From assembly GCA_023435825.1 (NCBI GenBank), contig JAEZMB010000139.1, forward strand, positions 13,319-77,318: DNA of 64,000 bases, given 5' to 3'. The translations under genes and the position numbers were made by a program. Shown piece by piece: positions 9,267 through 19,009 of this stretch (positions within the stretch are counted from its first letter, which is position 1; each line of letters begins with the position of its first letter). The notes beneath the pieces are model-generated. The model saw only the letters and a list, made by a program, of their open reading frames with translations. It had not been told where the DNA came from and ran no database searches. Origin of the DNA: Pseudomonadota bacterium (GTDB lineage: Bacteria; Desulfobacterota; Desulfovibrionia; Desulfovibrionales; Desulfovibrionaceae).

Positions 9267-9896
9267 TCATCCCGCCTTGCGGCCAAGCACGCACAAATCG
9301 CCGGTCTCCACGCCGCAGCGCCCGCCAAGGGCTCCGGCGGACATGGCCTCGGTCATGTAGATGACGAGATTGACGAAGCGGCAGCCGGTAAAGGTCGAGC
9401 GCTGAAAATAGGCCGCCGTGTTCACCCGCTCGTCGGCGGCCACCACCACGATGTCGCACAGGTGGAAGGAACAATCCTCCAACGTGCTTGAATCCTGAAG
9501 AAAGATGGAGCCTGGGCCGACAAGCTCGCACTTGGCGAAGGTTTTCCCCTCATGGACCCGGAAATAGGGCGAATAGAGGTCGGCCACACCGATTTTTTCC
9601 AGTTCGAAGCGCTCGCGCAGGGCCAGGCTCTGCTTGTCCTGGTAGGTGATGAGTTTGAGGTGCCGCACCTTGTCCACGGCGGCCATGGCCAGCACCACCA
9701 CCAGGGCCACGCCGGAAAAGAGCAACGAGGTGAGGATGCCGACAAGGAGCCACGCCCCGACCACATGGGGCTTCAGCACGCTCGTCAGCGAAGCGACCAA
9801 CAGCAGGCAGACCAGGGTGGCGACCAGGAAAATCGCCAACGCGTGCTTGATGAAAAAATTGGCCACGGCCCCGAGCCGTCCGTCGCTTGTGCCCAT
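9267..9896 (-). CDS. Unidentified inner-membrane protein with C-terminal soluble domain
   Basis: 209 residues: two close membrane helices (about 15-37 and 44-72), then a soluble domain of some 130 residues with beta-rich, regularly spaced phrases such as CELVGPGSIFLQDSSTLEDC and STFTGCRFVNLVIYMT. This could be a short beta-solenoid, though I cannot name a family. ATG 9896 has GGAGG 5 bases upstream. It lies upstream of cyoA on the same strand (63-base gap), so it might be co-transcribed with the oxidase. Confidence 0.7.
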   Translation of the reverse strand: MGTSDGRLGAVANFFIKHALAIFLVATLVCLLLVASLTSVLKPHVVGAWLLVGILTSLLFSGVALVVVLAMAAVDKVRHLKLITYQDKQSLALRERFELEKIGVADLYSPYFRVHEGKTFAKCELVGPGSIFLQDSSTLEDCSFHLCDIVVVAADERVNTAAYFQRSTFTGCRFVNLVIYMTEAMSAGALGGRCGVETGDLCVLGRKAG

Positions 9897-10098
9897 CCTC
9901 GCCTCCTGACATGGAGATATGCTTGAGCTTATTGCGGTTTCCCGGGGACAAGTCAATGCGCCACGGCGAAAATGTCGGGCCGGCAACCGGAAGGAGCAGC
10001 GTCCGGACCGGCGTTCCTTGACTGGAAGCGGCCAATTGGGGATGTTGCATGGAGCCAAAGGCTTTCCCTCCCCACCCGCCGTTTTGAGGAGGCGCTCC

Positions 10099-12603
10099 AT
10101 GCCGTCGCCACCCCGGCCTTGCCGCAAAAAGAGCCCCGCCGCGTCCCGCTCATCGCGATCCTACGCCTCCCGCCTGGCCTTACTGGCCGCCGTCTGGCTG
10201 GCCCTGGCCGCCGGCCTGGCCTGGACCGCCCCGGCCCGGGCCGCCGGGACGGACTGGGCCGACGCCGCCCAACGCGTCACGGCCAACGCCAAGGTCACGA
10301 ACCAGGACCAAGCCCTGGCCGCCTTTGCCCGAGGCGGCGGGGTAGGCCGCTTTTTCGTCGGCTTCGCCTCGGCCAAGCGCGCCGCCGCCCCGTCTTCCCT
10401 GGCCGGCGAGGCCCAGAAACAGGCCCGACGGGAACTGGTGCAGGCCAGCCGCGACAAGGCCCTGGCGGCCATGCCCGATCTGCCGGAGAGCGTGATCCGC
10501 CACCGCTACGACACTATTTTTTACCTGTCCGTGGCCGTCACCCCGGAGCAACTGGCCGTCATTCTGGCCAACCCCGAGGTGGACGTCGTGGAGCCGGTCG
10601 GCGTCATGGAGGCCGACACGCGACAGGGACTGCCGCTCATGCGCGCCGTGGTCCCCCGCTCCCAGTACGACGGCACAGGGTTGTCCATCGCCGTATGCGA
10701 CTCCGGCATCAATTACCTCAATCCCTATCTCGGTGGCGCGGCCTTTCCCAACGCCAAGGTCATCGGCGGCTATGACGTGGGCGAAGGCAAGGCCGACCCC
10801 ATGGACGGCAACGGCCACGGCACGGCCTGCGCCGGCATCGCCGCCGGCGACGTCGGCAACACCGCCGACTACATTGGCGGCGTGGCCCCCGGGGCCAGAC
10901 TCTACGCGCTCAAGATCACCGATGACGCCACGGGAAAAAGCTGCAACGAAGACGCCTACGTGGCCGCCTGGGATTGGTGCGTCAGCCACCAGAACGACGT
11001 CTCCGCCGCGCCCATCAAGATCATCAGCACGAGTTTCAGCGGCGGCAAATACACCAGCGTGTGCGACGGCGCCAAGACGGCCATCGCCGCATCGGCAGCG
11101 GCAGCCAAGGCGGCCGGCATCACGCTGTTCAATTCCTCGGGCAACAGCGGCTACTGCGACGCCGTGCAAAGTCCGGCCTGCATCTCCTCGATCATTGCCG
11201 TGGGCTCGGTCTACGACGCCGCCGTGGGCACATACCGCCCCTGCGTGAGCGAAGACTCCTGCGTGTCCAAGTCCGACTCCAGCTCCTGCGACTCCGGCTA
11301 CTACGCCACCGACATCACCCAGGCCGACAAGGTGCCCTCCTATTCCAATTCCGCGTCCCTGCTGGGGCTGCTCGCCCCGGCCAACATGGCCTTTGGCCTG
11401 GGCATCGGGGCCAACACCTGGAACCCCAACTTCGGCGGCACCTCCGCCGCCTGCCCCTACGCCGCCGGGGCCGGGGCCGTGCTCCAGGCCGCAGCCAAGG
11501 CTCGAACCGGCAACTGGCTCACCCCGGACCAGGTCTTTTCCAAACTCTCGGCCACCGGGACGGCGGTCCTGGACCCCAAATCCAACCTGTCCAAGCCGCG
11601 CATCGACCTGCAGGCGGCCGTGGACTCCGTCACCCCGGCCCCGTCCACCGGGTTCTTGCAAGTCGGCCTGACCACGCCCGCGCCGGCCGACAGCGCGGCT
11701 GCCTGGAGGGTGGATGGCGGGGCCTGGCGGGCAAGCCAGACCGTTGTCGGCAACCTGACCGCCGGTACCCACGCCGTGGACTTCAAGCCCGTGGCCGGCT
11801 GGACGAGGCCGGTAGCCCAAAACGTAATCGTGGCCGCCGGACAGACCTCCAGTCTGTCAACCCGTTACGGCCTGTCCGGGGCCAGTCTGTTGCCGCTGGA
11901 CATCCCGGCCGCCACCGGCAACGCGCACGGCATAAATGAGAACTTCACCGGCTCGCTGTCCAACTGGACCCAGCAGGCCGGCACTTGGAGCGTGGCGGGC
12001 GGTATGGCCAGTGTCACGGCCGACGGTTCCCAGACAACGAGCTGGTACAGCCTGTCGTCCAGCGCCGGCGTCTACGGCGACTTCACCTGCTCGGCCACCC
12101 TGCGGCGCAGCGGCGCGGCCGGCAGCACCAACGCGCTCATCGTGCGCGGCACGCCCCAGCCCCTCAATCCCAGCGGCGGCAACTGGTTCTACGGCTATGT
12201 TTTCGGCTACACCAACAACGGCTCCTATGCCGTCTTCGTCCTGCGCGACTGGTATCTGACCATGTTGCGAAACTGGACCGCCAGTAGCGCCATCGTGGCC
12301 AACGACTGGAACACCCTGACCGTCAAGGCCGTGGGTCCGGACCTCACCTTCTCCATCAACGGCACGCAGGTGTTCTCCACCACGGACACGTCGCTTGGCG
12401 TCGGCCAGGCCGGCGTGGCCATGTACACCGGAACCGGCGGCACCATGGACGTCAAGAGCGTCAGCCTTGCCCCATACCCGGGCGGCGCAGCCAGCGCCGC
12501 CGACACGTCCGACGCGGCCGGAACACTGGAAGCAACCGGAGCCGTGGGCATGGTGGAAGCCATTGCCGGGAACGCGGCGGATCAGGCCGGTTCAGGGCGG
12601 TAG
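10099..12603 (+). CDS. Secreted subtilisin-like (S8) serine protease with C-terminal lectin-like domain
   Basis: 834 residues. A long basic N terminus and hydrophobic stretch ending APARAAG is a signal peptide. The catalytic triad reads Asp201 in AVCDSGI, His240 in GNGHGTACAG and Ser449 in FGGTSAACPYAAG, with the oxyanion Asn in FNSSGNSGY. Several Cys in 340-400 may form disulfides. After the protease domain (to about 515) comes a small beta domain, then a concanavalin/LamG-like fold (about 610-800: SNWTQQAGTWSV, FSINGTQVFSTTD). ATG 10099 follows AGGAGG. Probably digests extracellular protein or processes surface proteins. Single gene. Confidence 0.88.
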   Translation: MPSPPRPCRKKSPAASRSSRSYASRLALLAAVWLALAAGLAWTAPARAAGTDWADAAQRVTANAKVTNQDQALAAFARGGGVGRFFVGFASAKRAAAPSSLAGEAQKQARRELVQASRDKALAAMPDLPESVIRHRYDTIFYLSVAVTPEQLAVILANPEVDVVEPVGVMEADTRQGLPLMRAVVPRSQYDGTGLSIAVCDSGINYLNPYLGGAAFPNAKVIGGYDVGEGKADPMDGNGHGTACAGIAAGDVGNTADYIGGVAPGARLYALKITDDATGKSCNEDAYVAAWDWCVSHQNDVSAAPIKIISTSFSGGKYTSVCDGAKTAIAASAAAAKAAGITLFNSSGNSGYCDAVQSPACISSIIAVGSVYDAAVGTYRPCVSEDSCVSKSDSSSCDSGYYATDITQADKVPSYSNSASLLGLLAPANMAFGLGIGANTWNPNFGGTSAACPYAAGAGAVLQAAAKARTGNWLTPDQVFSKLSATGTAVLDPKSNLSKPRIDLQAAVDSVTPAPSTGFLQVGLTTPAPADSAAAWRVDGGAWRASQTVVGNLTAGTHAVDFKPVAGWTRPVAQNVIVAAGQTSSLSTRYGLSGASLLPLDIPAATGNAHGINENFTGSLSNWTQQAGTWSVAGGMASVTADGSQTTSWYSLSSSAGVYGDFTCSATLRRSGAAGSTNALIVRGTPQPLNPSGGNWFYGYVFGYTNNGSYAVFVLRDWYLTMLRNWTASSAIVANDWNTLTVKAVGPDLTFSINGTQVFSTTDTSLGVGQAGVAMYTGTGGTMDVKSVSLAPYPGGAASAADTSDAAGTLEATGAVGMVEAIAGNAADQAGSGR

Positions 12604-12701
12604 GCGGCCCAAGGGCCGGGATGTCGCCAGCAGACGCCCGGCCCTTGGGAGCGCTCCGGTAGCGGCCGTCCTGGCCGCCCACAAACTCCAAGGAGAAAAG
12701 C

Positions 12702-13706
12702 ATGAAAGCCATCGTCGCCACGGGCGGCCTCGATCCCGACGCTCCCCAGGCCTTTACGGAAAAGGAACTGCCCGAGCCCGAACCCCGTGAACACGACATT
12801 GTCGTGCGCCTGGAAGCCGTGGGCATCAACCCCGTGGACACCAAGGTCTTCGACCGGCTGGCCCCTGGCCAGACACGGATTCTGGGCTGGGACGCCCAGG
12901 GCATGGTCGAGTCCGTGGGTGACAAGGCCAGTCGTTTCACGCCGGGGCAGACCGTCTACTACGCCGGCTCCATCACCCGCGACGGCTGCAACGCCGAGTA
13001 TCAGGCCGTGGACGAACGGCTTGTCGCCCCGGCCCCGGCCAGCCTGTCGCCGGAGCAGGCCGCCGCCCTGCCGCTGACCAGCCTCACGGCCTGGGAAGGG
13101 CTGTTCGACCGGCTGGGCTTCACTGCGGCCGAAGGGGCCAACGCCGGCCGCAGCCTGCTGGTCGTCGGCGGGGCCGGCGGGGTCGGGTCCATGGTCATCC
13201 AGCTGGCCGCCTGGGCCGGACTGACCGTCACGGCCACGGCCGGCCGGCCGGAATCGACCGCCTGGTGTCTGGAGATCGGGGCGAAAACCGTCCTTGGCCG
13301 GGGCGACCTGGCGGCCGAGGCCCAGGCGGCCGGGCTGGGCGATTTCGATGCCATCTACTGCACCACCCACATGGAGGAGCACTGGACGGCCATGGCCCGG
13401 GTCGTCGCGCCCCAAGGCTCGGTCTGCCTCATCGACGATCCGTCCGGGCCGCTGGACATCACGGCGTTCAAGCAAAAAGCCGTGCGCCTGTGCTGGGAAT
13501 TCATGTTCGCGCGCTCGATGTTCGCCACCCCGGACATGGCCCGCCAGGGGGAAATCCTGGAGCGCCTGGCCGGGCTCATCGACGCCGGACGCCTGCGCCC
13601 CACCCTGGCCCTGACCACCAAGGGGCTGACCGCCGAAAACGTGCGCCAGGCCCACTTGCGTCAGCGCAGCGGGACCATGGTCGGCAAGCAGGTCATCACG
13701 GTCTAG
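12702..13706 (+). CDS. Zinc-type alcohol dehydrogenase-like / quinone oxidoreductase (MDR superfamily)
   Basis: 334 residues with GroES-like N domain (VGINPVDTKVFD, about residues 44-55) and an NADP-binding Rossmann domain (VVGGAGGVGSMVIQLA, about 155-170). It belongs to the zinc-binding-dehydrogenase family (ZADH1/quinone reductase-like) that reduces quinones or enones with NADPH; the structural zinc cysteines are absent. AAGGAG precedes ATG 12702. The stop codon TAG is the first part of a 105-bp repeat element. Confidence 0.88.
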   Translation: MKAIVATGGLDPDAPQAFTEKELPEPEPREHDIVVRLEAVGINPVDTKVFDRLAPGQTRILGWDAQGMVESVGDKASRFTPGQTVYYAGSITRDGCNAEYQAVDERLVAPAPASLSPEQAAALPLTSLTAWEGLFDRLGFTAAEGANAGRSLLVVGGAGGVGSMVIQLAAWAGLTVTATAGRPESTAWCLEIGAKTVLGRGDLAAEAQAAGLGDFDAIYCTTHMEEHWTAMARVVAPQGSVCLIDDPSGPLDITAFKQKAVRLCWEFMFARSMFATPDMARQGEILERLAGLIDAGRLRPTLALTTKGLTAENVRQAHLRQRSGTMVGKQVITV

Positions 13707-13807
13707 TGTCGCGCCCCTTTAAAAATACGATAGTTTTTTAAAGAAAAATGAATGGTTTTAGGTTGTTAACAACAAAACACCATATGCGCCTTTCGCGGAC
13801 GCGACAC
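13703..13807 (+). repeat. 105-bp stop-codon-linked repeat, copy 2
   Basis: Begins CTAGTGTCGCGCCCC, with TAG being the stop of the preceding oxidoreductase gene, and ends GGACGCGACAC, so the outer GTGTCGCG and CGCGACAC are perfect inverted repeats. An internal stem CTTTAAAAA / TTTTTTAAAG replaces the one in copy 1 with different bases but the same position. Same length, order and orientation relative to the upstream gene as the other copies. Confidence 0.82.
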
Positions 13808-14053
13808 GAGGCGCGCCCCGGCGGTGGCCGCCCGCCTCCGTTTCCCCAAAAACGTGTCGGCGATTTCTTGTAACGGACACTCCAACCACCTGGAATAAAG
13901 ACTTTTCCCAATCCAGTGTCCCTTTGCCCAGGCCGCGCCGCCAGGGCTATCCTGGACCCTTCGCCCGGCCGCCCGCCGGGCGCAGGGTCCAGGCGGACGC
14001 TCGCGGCCCGACGCCTGGGCCGCCCTCCGGCCGCCGCCCGCCAAGGAGCCCTC

Positions 14054-14692
14054 ATGGCCGACGACGCCCCCCTGGACATGGATTTCTACCGCTACGACGC
14101 CAACCACCGTTTCGCCGCCATGTACCCCTTGCTGGCCCAACAGATCATCGACGACTGCGGCGTCACCGAGGGCGTCTGCCTGGACGTGGGCACGGGCAGC
14201 GCCGCCGTCATCATCGAGCTGGCCAAGATCACAAATCTTTCCCTGATCGGCCTGGACACCCGGGAGGACGTGCTGGAAATGGCCCGGGAGAACGTCGTGC
14301 GCCACGGCCTGCCGCTGTCGCGCTTCCGGTTCATCAAGGCCGACGTCACGGACATTCCCCTGCCGGGCGGCAGCGCGGACCTGCTCATCAGCCGGGGTTC
14401 CGTGCCGTTCTGGACCGACCATGTGGCCGCCTTCAAGGAACTGTCCCGGGTCCTGGCCCCCAGCGGGGCCGGGCTGGTCGGCTGCGGTTTCAGCCGCTAC
14501 CAGCCCATCGAGGAGGTCCGGGCCATGCGGCCCAAGTGGTCGGGAGACGGCGAGAAGGATACGCGAAACGACTGGAAAAAGCCCGGCTATCTGCCGGAAG
14601 TATTGGCCAAGGCCGGAGCCGACGGGGCCGACGTCAAGGCCGACTCCTACGGCATCTGGGTGCGGCTGGGCAAAATGGCCGGCGTCGCCTGA
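14054..14692 (+). CDS. Class I SAM-dependent methyltransferase
   Basis: 212 residues with motif I as CLDVGTGSAAVI (residues about 40-51), a motif II acidic residue in LIGLDTRED and the post-motif segment FRFIKADVTDIPLPGGSADLLISRG. The substrate is unknown. AAGGAG lies 6 bases before ATG 14054; the frame is open upstream but not coding-like. Convergent with the next glycosyltransferase gene. Confidence 0.88.
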   Translation: MADDAPLDMDFYRYDANHRFAAMYPLLAQQIIDDCGVTEGVCLDVGTGSAAVIIELAKITNLSLIGLDTREDVLEMARENVVRHGLPLSRFRFIKADVTDIPLPGGSADLLISRGSVPFWTDHVAAFKELSRVLAPSGAGLVGCGFSRYQPIEEVRAMRPKWSGDGEKDTRNDWKKPGYLPEVLAKAGADGADVKADSYGIWVRLGKMAGVA

Positions 14693-14713
14693 GAAAAAAC
14701 GCCGGGGCGAGGC

Positions 14714-15817
14714 TTATTGCGCCCCGGGTGGCAAGCCATCGTAGAAGGAAAAATCCCAATCCTCCCGGGCGTCCTCGGCGGCCAGCTCGGGCAACGCGGC
14801 GGCCAGGGCCGCCCCCGCGTCCGGCGGCAGCAGCGAGGCCAGCCCCTGGCCCAGGGCGGTGGCCAGGGGAGACGTCTGTCCGGCCGGTCCGGCTGCGTGG
14901 CCCAGCCGGGCCAGATCGGCCAGCAGATGCGCGCCGGCCCGGGGTTCGGGCAATACCGCCGCCAGGGCCGCCGGCAGAGCCGCCGCCTCGTCGTCGTAGC
15001 CGGCCCGGTCCAGGATTTCGACCAGGGCGTGGGCCAGATACAGGCAGTCGTAGTAGAGAAACGCCGGATTGACGGCCCGGTGGCGCTCCATGCGCCGGCC
15101 CACGGCCACAAGCACGGCGTTGGCCGGGTCGATGGGATTGGCCTTGGCCGCCTCCAGGAATTCCGGCCCCTGCCAGGTCCAGCCGCGCCGGGCCATGGTG
15201 GTGCGGGACAGCCGCCGGATCTGCCGGGCCGGCGGGCCGGGCAGGATACGCAGGGCCAGGCCGGCGGCGCGCAGGGTCTGGCTGAACAGCACGTCTTCAT
15301 GGAGCCGGCCGGCAAAGTCGTGGAAGCCGTGGCGCTGCCAGACCTCGCGGCGCAGCAGCCACACGCCGGCCGGCGCGACCTGGGCGTCGCCGGAAAAGCC
15401 GTCGGCCAGGCTGTAGCGCAGCTTCTGGTAGTCGGCCAAAAGGCCCTCTCCGGCGTCGTTGACGATGGGCGTGGCCACGATGCCGACCTCGGGCCGGGCC
15501 GCCTCGGGCAGGCAACGCACCAGCCAGTCCGGCGGCAGGCGGATGTCGGCGTCAAGCGACAGCACGAAGCGGCTCCCGGCCGCGCCGATGCCGGCGGCCT
15601 TGGCCCGGGCCGGCCCCTGGTTGGGGGACAGGCGCACCACCCGGGGAACCGGGACCGTGTCCGGCGCGGCAAAGGGCACGGCCGAGCCGTCGTCCACCAC
15701 CACGCATTCCCGTGGCAGGCCCTGCCAGGACGCGGCTTCAGCCAGCAGCCCGGCGGCCAGGGCGTGGTCGTTGTAGGTGTAGGTGACCAGCGTCACGGAC
15801 AGGCTCGGGCGTTTCAT
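14714..15817 (-). CDS. Family 2 glycosyltransferase
   Basis: 367 residues. The GT-A fold of family 2 is plain at the N terminus: SVTLVTYTYND, CVVVDDGSA near 40, NQGPARAKAAGI near 67 and the metal-binding LSLDADIRLP near 88. LHEDVLFSQTLRAAG near 167 fits the ED catalytic region. The C-terminal 150 residues are alpha-helical and Ala/Leu-rich with no clear domain. It would transfer a sugar to a polysaccharide or glycolipid; the donor is unknown. No neighbouring sugar genes help. Confidence 0.88.
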   Translation of the reverse strand: MKRPSLSVTLVTYTYNDHALAAGLLAEAASWQGLPRECVVVDDGSAVPFAAPDTVPVPRVVRLSPNQGPARAKAAGIGAAGSRFVLSLDADIRLPPDWLVRCLPEAARPEVGIVATPIVNDAGEGLLADYQKLRYSLADGFSGDAQVAPAGVWLLRREVWQRHGFHDFAGRLHEDVLFSQTLRAAGLALRILPGPPARQIRRLSRTTMARRGWTWQGPEFLEAAKANPIDPANAVLVAVGRRMERHRAVNPAFLYYDCLYLAHALVEILDRAGYDDEAAALPAALAAVLPEPRAGAHLLADLARLGHAAGPAGQTSPLATALGQGLASLLPPDAGAALAAALPELAAEDAREDWDFSFYDGLPPGAQ

Positions 15818-16037
15818 GCCGATTTTCCCTTCCGCCGCCAGCGAGCGGCTACCGCCGACAGGGCTTGCAGCCGCCCTTCGTCCGCCCCGATAAACATGAA
15901 CAACATTTTCATTTTCCTGTAATCTTTCGTATTTGGAAAAACATTGCCCCTTGGGCCGAGGTAGTCTAAAAAGGAAACTTCAAGCTTGTTCACGCTTGAC
16001 GACGCCTCGATTAATCAGACTGTACCAAGGTGGTGCC

Positions 16038-17411
16038 ATGCCTCGCATTTCCGTCTTCCTTGCCGCTTTTCTCTGCCTGGGCCTGGCCGTGGCGAGCCGC
16101 CCCTCCCAGGCGGACGCCTATACCGTCCAGGCCGGAGACACGCCGCAGTCCATCGCCAAAAAGCATAATATTTCCGTGGACGAGCTGCTCAAGGCCAACA
16201 AGAACCTCAAGCCCAGCAAAATGCTCATCGGCGACACCCTGACCATCCCCGGCGCCGCGCCGGCCAAGACCGACAAAAAAGCCCCGGAAAAAGAACCCGC
16301 CCGCAAGGACAAGGCTCCGGCCAAGGCCGAACCCGTTTCGCCCAAGGAACGCGCCGCCGAAGCCCGGGATCGGGAAAAAGAAAAAAAATCCGCCAGCTCC
16401 AGCGCTCCGGCTCCCGCCGCATCCGGCCACGGCGGCAGCTACACCGTCAAGAAAGGCGACTCCCTGGGCAGCATCGCCGCCAAGCATGGCGTCAGCGTGG
16501 ACGAGCTGCTCAAGGCCAACAAGAATCTCAAGCCCAACAAAATGCTTATCGGCGACGTCCTGACCCTGCCGGGCGGCGCGCCGGCCAAGGCCGACCACGC
16601 CAAGCCCGAACCGGCCGAAAAGCCCTCGGCCAAGTCGGCCAAGGCCGCTGAAACCCACGACGCCACCCTCACCCACACCGTGCGCAAGCACGAGACGCCC
16701 GAATCCGTGGCCAAACGCTTCCGCATCAGCGTCAAGGAACTGGCCCGGCTCAACCCGGGCATGGGCAAGAAGCTGCACGTCGGACAGAAGCTGACCATTC
16801 CGGCGGCGGCGGCGGCCAAGGCGGCCGAAGCCGAATTGCCGAGCCGGGGCCTGCCCGAGGCCGAGCCCGAAGCCGCCCCCGAACGGACGCCGGCCAAACC
16901 GTCCCGCGCCGCGGAAACGGCCGACCCGACCCCGTCCCTGCCCGAGAGCCGGGATTCCGCCGACGCCGAAGCGGCCTTTGAAAAGGGTATCGAATTCGGC
17001 AAGCAAAACAAGTTCCAAAAAGCCATCGAATTCTTCGACAAGGCCATCAAGCTCAATCCCAACCGGGCCGATTTCTTCGCCAGCCGGGGCCATGCCCACT
17101 ACTATCTGGCCCAGTATCCCAAGGCCATCGACGACTACACCAAGGCCATCGAGAAAAATCCCAGCTTCGCCCTGGCCTATTCCATGCGGGGCTTAAGCCG
17201 CGCCCGGTCCGACAAGTACCAGCAGGCCGTGGAGGACTTCAACAAGGCCATCAGCCTTGGCCCCACCGAAGCCGACTACTACAAGGGCCGGGGATTCACC
17301 TACCTGCGCCTCAAGCAGTACGGCCCCATGTGCCAGGACTACCAGAAGGCCTGTTCCCTGGGCGACTGCGAGTTGCTGGAAAGCGTCAAGAAGGAAAAGC
17401 TCTGCCAGTAG
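16038..17411 (+). CDS. Periplasmic LysM-TPR protein (three LysM domains, C-terminal tetratricopeptide repeats)
   Basis: 457 residues with a signal peptide ending in SQADA. LysM domains, which bind the glycan chains of peptidoglycan, begin at about residues 28, 134 and 212; the first two are near copies of each other (DELLKANKNLKP in both). Lys/Ala/Pro-rich linkers separate them, suggesting internal duplication. From about 311 come four TPR units (FDKAIKLNPNRADFFASRGH, DYTKAIEKNPSFALAYSMRG and so on), probably a docking scaffold on the cell wall. ATG 16038 is preceded by AAGG. Monocistronic, ending at a strong terminator. Confidence 0.9.
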   Translation: MPRISVFLAAFLCLGLAVASRPSQADAYTVQAGDTPQSIAKKHNISVDELLKANKNLKPSKMLIGDTLTIPGAAPAKTDKKAPEKEPARKDKAPAKAEPVSPKERAAEARDREKEKKSASSSAPAPAASGHGGSYTVKKGDSLGSIAAKHGVSVDELLKANKNLKPNKMLIGDVLTLPGGAPAKADHAKPEPAEKPSAKSAKAAETHDATLTHTVRKHETPESVAKRFRISVKELARLNPGMGKKLHVGQKLTIPAAAAAKAAEAELPSRGLPEAEPEAAPERTPAKPSRAAETADPTPSLPESRDSADAEAAFEKGIEFGKQNKFQKAIEFFDKAIKLNPNRADFFASRGHAHYYLAQYPKAIDDYTKAIEKNPSFALAYSMRGLSRARSDKYQQAVEDFNKAISLGPTEADYYKGRGFTYLRLKQYGPMCQDYQKACSLGDCELLESVKKEKLCQ

Positions 17412-17424
17412 GCGGACGCCGCCT

Positions 17425-17468
17425 GCCCATGAAAAAAGCCCGGTCTCGGCCGGGCTTTTTTCATGGGC
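17425..17468. terminator. Bidirectional intrinsic terminator
   Basis: GCCCATGAAAAAAGCCCGG and its exact complement around a short loop form a near-perfect palindrome with A-run left and T-run right, between the convergent LysM and EamA genes. It should stop transcription from both sides. Confidence 0.92.
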
Positions 17469-17484
17469 AATATCCGCTTCGACC

Positions 17485-18381
17485 TCAGGCCGAGGCCGGC
17501 TTGCGCGGCCACAGCTGGGCGGCCAACATGCCGGCGAACATCAGGCAACACCCGAAAAGCCCGCGCCCGCCCAGGCTCTCGTCGAGGAAAAGCGCCCCGC
17601 CCACGGCCGCGAACACGGTCTCGAAGCTGAGCAGCACGGCGGCATGGGTCGGATTGGCGTCGCGCTGGGCCACCACCTGCAGGGTGTAGGCCACGCCCAC
17701 GGACAGGATGCCGCCGTAGAGGATGGCCCAGCCCGCGCCGGAAATGCCGGCCCAGGTGGTTTGCTCGAAGATGAACGCGGCGACCAGGCTCAGGATTGAG
17801 CACACGGCATACTGGCACAAGGCCAGGGGCAACGCCCGGGTTCGCGGGGAGAGCCAGCCGATGACCAGCACATGGCCGGCCCAGAACACCGCGCCGATCA
17901 GTTCCAGGCCGTCGCCCGGAGCCAAGGTGAAGTCCTCGGTGACGGACAGGAAATACAGGCCCACGGCGGCGGCCACCGCGCCGATGACGTCGCCCCGGGC
18001 GGCCTTCTGGCCGAAAAAAAGGCCCAACAGCGGCACCAGCACCACGTACAGCCCGGTGATGAAGCCGGCCTTGCCGGCGGTGGTGTAGAGCATCCCCACC
18101 TGCTGCAGGGTCGCGCCGGCAAAGAGCACGCTGCCGGCCACCAACCCTCCGAGCCAGGGAAAGCCGTCCTTGGCCCCCGGCAAAAACGGGGCCGGCGGCG
18201 GATAGCGCAGGGAGCGGATGGCCAAGGGGGCAAGCACCATGGCCCCCAGGGCAAAGCGGATGCCGTTGAAGGCCATGGGGCCGATGTGGTCCATGCCCAT
18301 CCGCTGGGCCACGAAGGCAAAGCCCCAGATGAGCGCGGTGACAAGACACAGGATGTCGGCCCGAAGCGAAGCCTGGCGCAT
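17485..18381 (-). CDS. EamA/DMT-family transporter
   Basis: 298 residues, ten predicted membrane helices as two five-helix EamA repeats (ADILCLVTALIWGFAFVAQR at the start; LELIGAVFWAGHVLVIGWLS near 150). The family exports amino acids and other metabolites by drug/metabolite antiport; the substrate cannot be read from sequence. ATG 18381 follows AAGGAGG. The open frame upstream is not membrane-like and was not included. Confidence 0.9.
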   Translation of the reverse strand: MRQASLRADILCLVTALIWGFAFVAQRMGMDHIGPMAFNGIRFALGAMVLAPLAIRSLRYPPPAPFLPGAKDGFPWLGGLVAGSVLFAGATLQQVGMLYTTAGKAGFITGLYVVLVPLLGLFFGQKAARGDVIGAVAAAVGLYFLSVTEDFTLAPGDGLELIGAVFWAGHVLVIGWLSPRTRALPLALCQYAVCSILSLVAAFIFEQTTWAGISGAGWAILYGGILSVGVAYTLQVVAQRDANPTHAAVLLSFETVFAAVGGALFLDESLGGRGLFGCCLMFAGMLAAQLWPRKPASA

Positions 18382-18947
18382 GGTTCCTCCTTGCCGCCCT
18401 ACCCCCGGCCCGGACCGAAGCCCAGGTGGCCGTACCGGTCGGCCGCCGCAGACGGCGCGGCCTGTGCCCGGGGCCGAGGGCGCGGCGCATCCAGGCAACG
18501 TCCCGGTCATGGGCGTGGCGGAAACCGGGCTTGTATAGGAAATGCGCTGCAAGGTCGAGGGGAAGACGACCGCACTGGCGCGCAACATCGGGGCGCTGCG
18601 CAGCAAATGGCCAGGCGACCGACAGCGTTGCTGGCAGCCGGGTTGTCCCGTGAGAGGCGTCACGTTCCTGATCGGGTTATGCCAGAAGGAGGCAACACCT
18701 CTCTCCGGACAATTCCGAAGCGGGTTCTCGCGGCCTTCAGGCCGGTATGGAAGTCCGTCCGGCCGAGCCTCCCCATCCCTGCCGGCAAAAGGGATTCACC
18801 GGACGGGCACCAACAGGCGCGGATGCGGGCCGGATACGCCAGAACAGGAGTCCCCGGCAGATGCGCGCGGCGGGCCGGCAGTGCGGACTTTCGCCGATGC
18901 CCCGTTCCAACTCCCCCGGTCAGGCCTCTTGGCCTGTCCGTCGCCCC
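18382..18947. other. Intergenic region with no supported gene
   Basis: About 570 bases between the EamA gene and the jag terminator. Frames open in several directions because of GC richness, but none has coding character and a ribosome binding site. I looked for SRP RNA, 6S RNA, RNase P and riboswitch consensus blocks and saw none. Confidence 0.5.
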
Positions 18948-18978
18948 AAAAAAAGCGGCGGGGGAAAGCCCCCGCCGC
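18948..18978 (-). terminator. Intrinsic terminator of the rpmH-jag operon
   Basis: A 10-bp stem GCGGCGGGGG / CCCCCGCCGC with seven A on the left, so the minus-strand transcript ends in a U-run. It lies about 30 bases past the jag stop. Confidence 0.9.
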
Positions 18979-19009
18979 GTAAAAGCATGGTCGATGCGCC
19001 AAGGCGCGC

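Noticed and set aside
16030..17099. Gly/Phe-rich minus-strand frames opposite the LysM-TPR gene
   Set aside because: Antisense of Lys/Ala/Pro codons; the plus-strand protein has clear LysM and TPR units and a signal peptide.
18382..18947. A structured RNA (SRP, 6S or riboswitch) upstream of the EamA gene
   Set aside because: Some hairpins form, as expected at this GC content, but none of the conserved blocks of those RNAs is present.
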